A DNA stretch of 5,422 bases from Bacillota bacterium (GTDB lineage Bacteria > Bacillota > Bacilli > Bacillales_B > DSM-18226): positions 1 to 5,422 of the forward strand of contig JAKACS010000273.1 in NCBI GenBank assembly GCA_021821235.1. Direction: 5' to 3'. Of the stretch, positions 1-4,900 are shown piece after piece. Numbering within the stretch: position 1 is the first letter of the stretch; every line of letters starts with the position of its first letter. The notes beneath the pieces were generated by a model. The model searched no databases, was not told where the DNA came from, and saw only the letters and a list, made by a program, of their open reading frames with translations. The position numbers were made by a program, and so were the translations under genes.

Positions 1-120
1 GTATACATTCGCTACTTTGCTGTACGTGATGAAAATGGGGACTATGTGGGTACACTTGAATTTACGCAAGACATTGCTCCAATGAAAGAGATTACCGGTG
101 AAAAACGAATTTTATCCTAA
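1..120 (+). CDS. 3' end of a DUF438/PAS-type protein (partial)
   Basis: Only the last 39 codons and a TAA stop are inside the window; the start lies to the left. The reading frame gives a tail containing YIRYFAVRDENGDYVGTLEF, then TQDIAPMKEITGEKRILS. The pattern (R-Y-F-A-V-R-D-x-x-G-x-Y-x-G-x-L-E-x-T-Q-D-I) is that of the last beta strands of a PAS-like fold. From memory it resembles the C-terminus of the DUF438-hemerythrin-PAS proteins common in Bacillus and Clostridia. Those proteins are thought to sense a small molecule or redox state in the cytoplasm, but no reaction is established. The gene converges on the radical SAM gene, with the hairpin at 135-160 between them. The PAS-like end is fairly safe; the full domain order is inferred because the rest is not visible. 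Confidence 0.6.
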   Translation, partial: VYIRYFAVRDENGDYVGTLEFTQDIAPMKEITGEKRILS

Positions 121-134
121 TTTTTATTGATAGA

Positions 135-160
135 AGGGGAAACCAACAATGGTTTCCCCT
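135..160. terminator. Hairpin between convergent genes, probable bidirectional terminator
   Basis: A perfect 10-bp inverted repeat, AGGGGAAACC (135-144) and GGTTTCCCCT (151-160), encloses the loop AACAAT. It lies in the 46-base gap between two convergent stop codons (118-120 on plus, 167-169 on minus), which is the classic place for a shared terminator. The T-runs are weak in both directions: GTTGATTT on the plus side, and only an interrupted, A-rich stretch on the minus side. Termination efficiency is therefore uncertain, but the stem itself is unambiguous. Confidence 0.7.
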
Positions 161-166
161 GTTGAT

Positions 167-1903
167 TTAAAAGGGAAAGATCAGCGTCTTTTCATTTGTT
201 GGATCGAAATAGGCTAGCATCGCTGAAGGTTTTCTCTCAATACTTCCAATTTGATTGTACAATGCAAGATTAAACGAGAGTTCTTCGACCATTGTGTGTT
301 TCGATAAGATTTTTTCATCAAGCTTAAGGCTAGCAAAATGTTCGCCTAATTGCTCTGGTTTTTTAAGCGCTTGCCTGTACAATTCATTTCTCCGTTTTTT
401 CTCTAAATTGTTTTCCCACCAAGGTTTTCGCGGTTTATATTTATGATTTTTTAAATAATCATACTTCATTAACCCAACGATCACGTCCAAATCCGCAATC
501 GATCTTGATTGCAAAAATAGCAGCAGTCTGCGGAATAAATCTTCGAGTTGATGGCCGATCCGCCCCCAGCCTTTTTCATCCCAAAACGTGCCAAATTCTT
601 GAAAAAAATCAAATGGTGAGGGAAAAACTTTTGAGACTAAGTATTCAACAGTATGATCCATGCGGTGATCATTCCAATATTTCTCCAACACATCTTCCAC
701 TTGTTTGATTTTAATAATATCGTGAAATGAAAGGATATTATTTCCAACGATTTCGTATGGAGAATGATCCATAAACGTATAGCCATGTTCGGCGGCTCTT
801 AGACGGAGTCCAGTACCCCGCAGCATTTTAAGAAAACCAAGCTGCAATTCTTCCGGACGCAATGCAAAAACATCATTAAAGGTATGGCGGAAAGAGTGAT
901 AATCTTCCTCAGGCAAACCGGCAATCAAATCGAGATGTTGGTCAATTTTTCCGCCTTCTTTTACCATCGTAACCGTTCGTGTCAGCTTTGAAAAATTTTG
1001 TTTGCGGTGCACGAGCTGGTTCGTGTAGTCATTGGTCGATTGAACGCCGATTTCAAAACGGAACAATCCTTTCGGAGCATTGTTATTAAGAAACTCAATT
1101 ACTTCCGGCCTCATAATATCGGCTGTGATTTCGAATTGGAAAACAGTGCCGGGCACATGTTCATCAATTAAAAATTGGAACATTTCAAGCGCATAGCTGC
1201 GACTAATATTAAATGTCCGGTCAACAAATTTCATTGTTTTCGCACCGTTTGCCATTAAATAACGGATATCTGCCTTAATTTTTTCCCGGTCAAAATAGCG
1301 GACACCGACCTCGATGGATGATAAACAGAACTGACAGCTGAAAGGACAACCTCTGCTTGTTTCAATGTAAACCACCCGCTTGCCGAGATCGCGAAGTTCT
1401 TCAGGGAAACGGAAAGGGGATGGAAGATCGCGTAAATCAAGCTTGTTCATTTGCGGTGTAAACAGGACTTGGCCATTTTCCCGGTAGGCTATGCCTGGAA
1501 CTTCTGCGAAATTTTGACCGGATTCGATTGCTGATAGTAGCTGTTTAAACGTTTGTTCGCCTTCACCAATGACGATAAAATCCACTTCCGGCACTTTTTC
1601 CATCCATTCAGCCGTATCGTACGTCACTTCGGGTCCACCGAGGATAATATGGATGGAAGGATCAATTTTTTTTAGCACTTTGATGACTTTGATGGTTTCT
1701 TCAATATTCCAAATGTAGCAGCTAAAGCCGATTACGTCAGGACGCTGCTGGTACAAATCAGAGACAATGCTTAAAGTTGGATCCTTAATTGTATATTCTT
1801 TTAATTGGATCGCAAATTCTGGAGCCGCATACGCTTTTAAGTAGCGAATAGCAAGATTCGTGTGGATATATTTTGCATTCAAAGTGGAACAAATGACGTT
1901 CAT
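167..1903 (-). CDS. B12-binding-domain radical SAM protein, DUF4080 type
   Basis: The 578-residue cytoplasmic protein has three parts. Residues 1 to about 140 form a cobalamin-binding-like Rossmann domain (FSCYIWN near 60-66, GGPEV 89-93, GEGE 113-116). A radical SAM core of roughly residues 175-400 carries the [4Fe-4S] ligands C186, C190 and C193 in CPFSCQFC, with FEITADIM and DLIAGLPEEDYHSF further on. The remaining C-terminal part fits DUF4080. The classical DxHxxG cobalamin-ligating motif is not seen; the N-terminus instead has the NAKYIHTNLAIRYL motif, which I recall as typical of this subfamily. The substrate is unknown; relatives with this architecture include methylases and ring-forming enzymes. 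The ATG is the only sensible start, because an in-frame TGA lies 12 bases upstream. The AAAAGGAG ribosome binding site (1918-1925) is unusually far away, 14 bases. The gene follows lutP on the same strand but a strong terminator separates them. The family call is sure; the function is open. Confidence 0.9.
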   Translation of the reverse strand: MNVICSTLNAKYIHTNLAIRYLKAYAAPEFAIQLKEYTIKDPTLSIVSDLYQQRPDVIGFSCYIWNIEETIKVIKVLKKIDPSIHIILGGPEVTYDTAEWMEKVPEVDFIVIGEGEQTFKQLLSAIESGQNFAEVPGIAYRENGQVLFTPQMNKLDLRDLPSPFRFPEELRDLGKRVVYIETSRGCPFSCQFCLSSIEVGVRYFDREKIKADIRYLMANGAKTMKFVDRTFNISRSYALEMFQFLIDEHVPGTVFQFEITADIMRPEVIEFLNNNAPKGLFRFEIGVQSTNDYTNQLVHRKQNFSKLTRTVTMVKEGGKIDQHLDLIAGLPEEDYHSFRHTFNDVFALRPEELQLGFLKMLRGTGLRLRAAEHGYTFMDHSPYEIVGNNILSFHDIIKIKQVEDVLEKYWNDHRMDHTVEYLVSKVFPSPFDFFQEFGTFWDEKGWGRIGHQLEDLFRRLLLFLQSRSIADLDVIVGLMKYDYLKNHKYKPRKPWWENNLEKKRRNELYRQALKKPEQLGEHFASLKLDEKILSKHTMVEELSFNLALYNQIGSIERKPSAMLAYFDPTNEKTLIFPF

Positions 1904-1946
1904 TCGGACAAATCAAACTCCTTTTATAGGTTAAACACAACAGTTA

Positions 1947-1952
1947 ATTATA
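1947..1952 (-). promoter_or_regulatory. Candidate -10 box for the radical SAM gene
   Basis: The minus strand reads a perfect TATAAT here, 43 bases before the ATG, leaving room for a leader of about 35-37 bases that includes the AAAAGGAG at 1918-1925. No good -35 box is seen: the expected position falls in the T-run of the lutP terminator (1967-1973). The site supports independent transcription of this gene, but the missing -35 keeps confidence moderate. Confidence 0.45.
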
Positions 1953-1966
1953 GCGGAATGGCGGGC

Positions 1967-2001
1967 AAAAAAATAGACCCCCGCCAGTTGGCAGGGGTTT
2001 T
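1967..2001 (-). terminator. Rho-independent terminator of lutP
   Basis: Read on the minus strand, ACCCCTGCC (rc of 1990-1998) pairs with GGCGGGGGT (rc of 1977-1985) over 9 bp with one T-G wobble, around an AACT loop. It is followed by TATTTTTTT (rc of 1967-1975). It begins about ten bases after the lutP stop codon (2011-2013). This is a textbook intrinsic terminator and should isolate lutP from the downstream radical SAM gene. Confidence 0.9.
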
Positions 2002-2010
2002 GCTATTTAG

Positions 2011-3702
2011 TTATGGCAGCATAAAGGCCAAGATGTTGTTTTGTAAGAATACGAGAATGCCGACTAGGAAGACTAGGAAAATACTATGTTTAACTGTAAA
2101 GCGAAGAAGTTCGAATTCTCTGCCGACGAGTCCAACGGCTGCCGCGGCAACGGCAATCGATTGCGGGGAGATCATTTTTCCTGTTACTCCCCCAGAAGAG
2201 TTTGCTGCAAGTGCGAGAACCGGATCCATTCCGATCGATGTTGCCGTTACTTTTTGAAGATTGCCAAAAAGGACGTTGGACGATGTATCCGAGCCGGTGA
2301 TAAAGACTCCTAGCCAGCCAAGGAAAGGCGAGAAGAACGGGAATAGAACCGAGCCTGTTTTTGCTAACGCCATTCCAAGCGTCGTACTCATGCCGGAAAC
2401 ATTTGTTACATAAGCAAAACCGACAACGGAAGCGATTGTGATAACTGGATATTTCAATTCATCTAACGTTTCTCCAAAAGTGGCAATCCAATTTTTCCAG
2501 GAGATCGAGACAATATACTTGGTGATCAAAGCAGAAATCAAAATGGCGGTTCCTGCCGCTGCTAGCAGTTCCAATTTATAAACTGCGGGGACAGGCTGCC
2601 CGGCGCCATTGGCAACTTTGTTATTTAAAAATGGTACTGCCGGAACAAACGTTAAAGCATTGCCAATTGCGTTAACCGCCTTCAAAACAATGTTTGCACC
2701 TTCATAATGGCCTGTTAATGCCAGTTTGATAGTTGGAATCCCCCAAAATGAAATAAGTCCTGTTAAGATCAAGAAAGGAGACCATGCTTTAAATACCTGT
2801 CCGCCTGTGTATGTTTCCCGCTGATTACTGGAACTTTCAGCAGCTGCTGTAGCCGCTATTTCCTGCTCAGATTTAAAACGGAAAACCGTTTTTGGCTTCC
2901 AAAATTTTAAGAAGATTGCAAGGGCGAATAAGGACACAAGGGATGAAAGAATATCTGGGAGTTCAGGTCCTAAGAAGTTGGATGATAAAAATTGCGTAAT
3001 TGCAAATGAAACACCTGAAACAATAATTGCAGGCAATACTTCCATTGTCTTTTTAAAACCAGCCATAATAAAAACAAGATAGAATGGAATAAATACGGAT
3101 AAAAACGGCAGCTGGCGGCCAATCACTTTTGAAATTTCAGTTGCCGCAATGCCGGTTGGGCCTTCCATTGCAATAACCGGTGTTCCGATGGCGCCAAAGG
3201 CAACGGGCGCTGTATTGGCGATCAGGCTAAGACCTGCTGCATAAAGCGGGTTGAATCCAAGTCCGACGAGCAATGCGGCGGAAATGGCCACAGGTGCACC
3301 GAATCCTGCGGCACCCTCCAAAAAGGCGCCAAAAGAAAATGCTACTAATAATGCCTGAAGTCTGCGATCCTCGGTAATCGTTAACACAGAATGGCGAATG
3401 ATGTCAAACTGTCCAGTTTTAACGGTAAGTTTGTATAAAAATACAGATGCAATAATGATCCAGCCGATCGGCAGGATTCCATAAACAGCACCTTGAGTTG
3501 CCGACATAAAGGCGATTCCCGCAGGTACTTTGTACGCGATGATTGCAATGACCAAGGCAAGAAGAAGGGTGGAAAGTCCGGCAACATGCCCCTTCATTCG
3601 TTTAATGGCCAAAGCCCAGAAAAAATAGAGAATCGGAATAAGTGCAACGATGGCAGATAAGGCGAGATTTCCGCCCACCGCGGTAAAATTTGCTGAAAAC
3701 AA
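2011..3702 (-). CDS. lutP: L-lactate permease LutP
   Basis: This 563-residue polytopic membrane protein of the lactate permease (LctP) family carries L-lactate across the cytoplasmic membrane, probably with a proton. Hydrophobic segments fill nearly the whole chain, with a polar loop around residues 275-300 (FRFKSEQEIAATAAAESSSN). Recognisable family stretches include FFWALAIKRMKGHVAG, SFGAFLEGAAGFGAPVAISA, NTAPVAFGAIGTPV, WLGVFITGSDTSSNVLFGNL and ANSSGGVTGKMISPQSIAVA. From memory the length equals that of B. subtilis LutP. The start is TTG at 3702: an in-frame TAA lies only 12 bases upstream, AAGGGGG sits 7 bases away, and no ATG fits the family N-terminus. The gene is divergent from lutR, ends in its own terminator, and has a palindrome and a cre site upstream, suggesting repression by LutR and by CcpA. 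Paralogue choice (lutP rather than lctP) rests on the lutR/lutA neighbours. Confidence 0.95.
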   Translation of the reverse strand: MFSANFTAVGGNLALSAIVALIPILYFFWALAIKRMKGHVAGLSTLLLALVIAIIAYKVPAGIAFMSATQGAVYGILPIGWIIIASVFLYKLTVKTGQFDIIRHSVLTITEDRRLQALLVAFSFGAFLEGAAGFGAPVAISAALLVGLGFNPLYAAGLSLIANTAPVAFGAIGTPVIAMEGPTGIAATEISKVIGRQLPFLSVFIPFYLVFIMAGFKKTMEVLPAIIVSGVSFAITQFLSSNFLGPELPDILSSLVSLFALAIFLKFWKPKTVFRFKSEQEIAATAAAESSSNQRETYTGGQVFKAWSPFLILTGLISFWGIPTIKLALTGHYEGANIVLKAVNAIGNALTFVPAVPFLNNKVANGAGQPVPAVYKLELLAAAGTAILISALITKYIVSISWKNWIATFGETLDELKYPVITIASVVGFAYVTNVSGMSTTLGMALAKTGSVLFPFFSPFLGWLGVFITGSDTSSNVLFGNLQKVTATSIGMDPVLALAANSSGGVTGKMISPQSIAVAAAAVGLVGREFELLRFTVKHSIFLVFLVGILVFLQNNILAFMLP

Positions 3703-3709
3703 ACGAATA

Positions 3710-3716
3710 CCCCCTT
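3710..3716 (-). promoter_or_regulatory. Ribosome binding site fixing the lutP TTG start
   Basis: The minus strand reads AAGGGGG here, with a 7-base spacer (3703-3709) before the TTG at 3700-3702. The in-frame TAA at 3715-3717 overlaps this site, so translation cannot begin further upstream in this frame. The only other near-cognate codon in between is an ATT at 3706-3708, too close to the ribosome binding site. Confidence 0.8.
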
Positions 3717-3757
3717 AATTTTTTTATTTTACTCTCAAATACGTCCTTTCTCTTAGG

Positions 3758-3785
3758 ATAGTAATCGCTTACATTTTTTTGCGAA
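3758..3785 (-). promoter_or_regulatory. Weak candidate promoter of lutP
   Basis: On the minus strand TTCGCA (3780-3785, four of six to TTGACA) and TACTAT (3758-3763, four of six to TATAAT) are 16 bases apart. This would start transcription near 3751 and give a leader of about 49 bases. The boxes are poor, but the position suits control: the palindrome at 3787-3797 abuts the -35 and the cre site overlaps the -10. I see no better pair between here and the start codon. Confidence 0.3.
3760..3774 (-). promoter_or_regulatory. cre site (CcpA binding) upstream of lutP
   Basis: The minus strand reads ATGTAAGCGATTACT, which matches every fixed position of the Bacillus cre consensus WTGNAANCGNWNNCW. 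It lies 58 bases upstream of the lutP start, over the candidate -10 box. CcpA repression of lactate uptake when glucose is present is the known logic in Bacillus. Binding here is inferred from the motif. Confidence 0.7.
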
Positions 3786-3786
3786 A

Positions 3787-3800
3787 TCATCAGATGACTG
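3787..3800. promoter_or_regulatory. Probable LutR operator in front of lutP
   Basis: TCATCAGATGA (3787-3797) is a perfect 11-base palindrome (TCATC-N-GATGA) in the lutP-lutR divergent region. Its minus-strand extension CAGTCATCTGATGA is identical over 14 bases to the plus-strand site at 4849-4862 in front of lutA. A short two-fold symmetric site with an odd centre is typical of FadR-subfamily GntR regulators. The site touches the candidate lutP -35 region, which fits repression. It lies about 190 bases before the lutR start, so autoregulation is possible but not shown. Confidence 0.75.
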
Positions 3801-3801
3801 G

Positions 3802-3876
3802 ATGAATGGTGCTGCTAGTGAGAATTATATGGGGGAATTGCAAAAATTACAAGAGTTTTTTGATAATTATAAATAA
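3802..3876 (+). other. Unexplained short open frame in the lutP-lutR gap
   Basis: An ATG at 3802 opens 24 codons ending in TAA (3874-3876), reading MNGAASENYMGELQKLQEFF then DNYK. The composition is protein-like and the frame stays open upstream to a TAG at 3754-3756, through the operator and the cre region. There is no ribosome binding site before the ATG, and a small GC-rich palindrome (GCAGCGGCTGC, 3889-3899) followed by TTTTCTTT lies just after it. It could be the 3' stump of a lost gene that retained a weak terminator, or chance. I do not recognise it and do not call it a gene. Confidence 0.15.
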
Positions 3877-3914
3877 AAATTATCCTTTGCAGCGGCTGCT
3901 TTTCTTTATATGAT
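3838..3914 (+). promoter_or_regulatory. Region with candidate lutR promoters
   Basis: Two weak sigma-A pairs are visible. TTGCAA (3838-3843) and GATAAT (3862-3867) are 18 bases apart. TTGCAG (3887-3892) and TATGAT (3909-3914) are 16 bases apart. The second would start transcription near 3921, downstream of the ATG at 3910, and so would favour the internal ATG at 3985 as the lutR start. The area is very AT-rich, so chance matches are likely and neither pair is strong. Confidence 0.3.
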
Positions 3915-3984
3915 TAATATTACAGTATTTGTTTTTTTAGAATTTTGTCAAAAAGAAATGTTATATAGACTAGGGGCTGGAAAA

Positions 3985-4731
3985 ATGATTTACAAAAAAA
4001 TAAAGCCGAAAAAAATTTATGAGGAAGTAACAGAAGCGATTTATGAAATGATTCGCACCGGCAAGTTAATGCCAGGGCAAAAACTCGATTCAGTGCAGCA
4101 GCTTGCGGAAAACTTTCAAGTAGGCCGCTCGGCCGTAAGGGAAGCGCTAACATCGCTAAGCGGAATGGGGCTCATTGAAATGCGGCAAGGGGAAGGTACA
4201 TTTATTAAAGAATTTTCAACAGATCAAATTATCTTTCCGTTGTCTACAGCAATTTTAATGAATAAAGAAGATATTTCCAACCTTTTGGAAGTGCGTAAAA
4301 TAATCGAAGTTGGTGCAGTCTCTGTTGCTGCCAAAAAAAGAACAGCAGAACAGCTGGGGGAAATCGAAGAAGCGCTGAACGATATGAAACGAGCTCATGG
4401 CAATCAGGAGCTTGGGGAAGAAGCCGATTTGAAATTTCATTTGGCAATTGCCAAATGCTCGCAAAATACACTTTTAATTAATTTGTTGAATCAAGTGTCT
4501 GAAATGATGGCAGTAACAATGAAGGAAACCCGCCGAGTATGGCTGTATTCGAACGAAATTACAATCGACCAATTGTATGATGAACATGATTTGATTTTCC
4601 AAGCGATCCGGGATCAAGATGAGACAAAGGCAAGCCATTTTATGATGGTTCATCTAGACAATGTTGAGGCCATATTGGCAAAATATTATGAACAATCACA
4701 TAGAAGAAATAAAACATCAAAGGGGTTGTAG
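3985..4731 (+). CDS. lutR: LutR, GntR/FadR-family lactate-responsive repressor
   Basis: The 248-residue cytoplasmic DNA-binding protein has a GntR winged helix at residues 1-75 (LDSVQQLAENF, recognition helix GRSAVREAL at 47-55, wing GEGTFI at 69-74). An all-helical FCD domain covers about 98-230. The FCD metal-site pattern is present: D138 and H142 in DLKFH, H201 in EHDLIFQAI, and H223 in MMVHLDN. In Bacillus, LutR represses the lutABC and permease genes and is relieved by L-lactate. The start at 3985 is preferred because AGGGG (3972-3976) lies 8 bases before it and the protein then begins at the usual place, just ahead of the first helix. In-frame ATGs at 3910 and 3958 lack good ribosome binding sites and would add 25 or 9 residues unlike the family. 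The gene is divergent from lutP and reads toward lutA 169 bases away, with operator copies on both flanks. Confidence 0.88.
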   Translation: MIYKKIKPKKIYEEVTEAIYEMIRTGKLMPGQKLDSVQQLAENFQVGRSAVREALTSLSGMGLIEMRQGEGTFIKEFSTDQIIFPLSTAILMNKEDISNLLEVRKIIEVGAVSVAAKKRTAEQLGEIEEALNDMKRAHGNQELGEEADLKFHLAIAKCSQNTLLINLLNQVSEMMAVTMKETRRVWLYSNEITIDQLYDEHDLIFQAIRDQDETKASHFMMVHLDNVEAILAKYYEQSHRRNKTSKGL

Positions 4732-4776
4732 ATCTTGCCAGCTTTCCTCACAAAAGTGAAATCATGAAAAAAAAGA

Positions 4777-4791
4777 TTGAAAACCCTTTCT
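4777..4791 (+). promoter_or_regulatory. cre-like site upstream of lutA
   Basis: TTGAAAACCCTTTCT matches 14 of 15 positions of the cre consensus WTGNAANCGNWNNCW. The mismatch is in the central CG (here CC), which is normally well conserved, so affinity may be reduced. It covers the -35 box and part of the spacer of the promoter proposed at 4778-4805, a position where CcpA would block polymerase. Confidence 0.4.
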
Positions 4792-4805
4792 AACAGGAGG
4801 ATAAT
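4778..4805 (+). promoter_or_regulatory. Probable sigma-A promoter of lutA
   Basis: TTGAAA (4778-4783, five of six to TTGACA) and GATAAT (4800-4805, five of six to TATAAT) are separated by 16 bases. Transcription would start near 4811-4813, giving an untranslated leader of about 90 bases that begins with the hairpin at 4810-4845 and contains the palindrome at 4851-4863. A weaker alternative is TAAAAT at 4874-4879, preceded directly by TG but without a -35 box and with a leader of only about 15 bases. Confidence 0.55.
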
Positions 4806-4809
4806 GAAC

Positions 4810-4847
4810 AAAAGGAGTAGATTTCTAGAATCTGCCTACTCTTTTCC
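4810..4847 (+). terminator. Hairpin between lutR and lutA: lutR terminator or lutA leader stem
   Basis: AAAAGGAGTAGATT (4810-4823) pairs with AATCT (4829-4833) and ACTCTTTT (4838-4845) around a TCTAG loop. The pairing has a four-base bulge (GCCT, 4834-4837) and one G-T pair. The outer A-run and T-run give it the look of an intrinsic terminator for lutR, 79 bases after its stop codon. The T-tail is short (CTTTTCC) and the stem imperfect. If the promoter at 4778-4805 is used, the hairpin sits at the extreme 5' end of the lutA mRNA, where it could stabilise or attenuate the transcript. The sequence does not decide between these. Confidence 0.5.
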
Positions 4848-4848
4848 T

Positions 4849-4863
4849 CAGTCATCTGATGAC
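4849..4863. promoter_or_regulatory. Probable LutR operator in front of lutA
   Basis: GTCATCTGATGAC (4851-4863) is a perfect 13-base palindrome. With its flank, CAGTCATCTGATGA (4849-4862) recurs exactly on the minus strand at 3787-3800 before lutP. It lies 37 bases before the lutA start. Relative to the promoter at 4778-4805 it would be about 40 bases downstream of the transcription start, a roadblock position. Relative to the alternative -10 at 4874-4879 it would cover the -35 region. Either position fits repression by LutR. Confidence 0.8.
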
Positions 4864-4900
4864 CAGTTGACTGTAAAATTAAGATTAATGGAGATGGAGA

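Noticed and set aside
1862..2257. 131-codon plus-strand open frame across the radical SAM start, the lutP terminator and the lutP 3' end
   Set aside because: It overlaps two well-supported minus-strand genes and runs through a terminator hairpin; the translation has no recognisable family.
3602..3790. 62-codon minus-strand frame overlapping the lutP start
   Set aside because: It covers the cre site, the ribosome binding site and the first codons of lutP in another frame; no supporting motif.
3910..3984. Upstream extension of lutR to the ATG at 3910 or 3958
   Set aside because: No ribosome binding site fits these ATGs, the added residues do not resemble GntR N-termini, and one candidate lutR promoter overlaps the first of them.
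4743..4761. Small inverted repeat just after lutR (TTTC-CT-CAC, AAAA, GTGAAA)
   Set aside because: The stem is interrupted and AT-rich, and no T-run follows; the hairpin at 4810-4845 is a better terminator candidate.
4867..4872. TTGACT as a -35 box for lutA
   Set aside because: A -10 box 16-18 bases on would fall on the ribosome binding site and put the transcription start at or inside the start codon.
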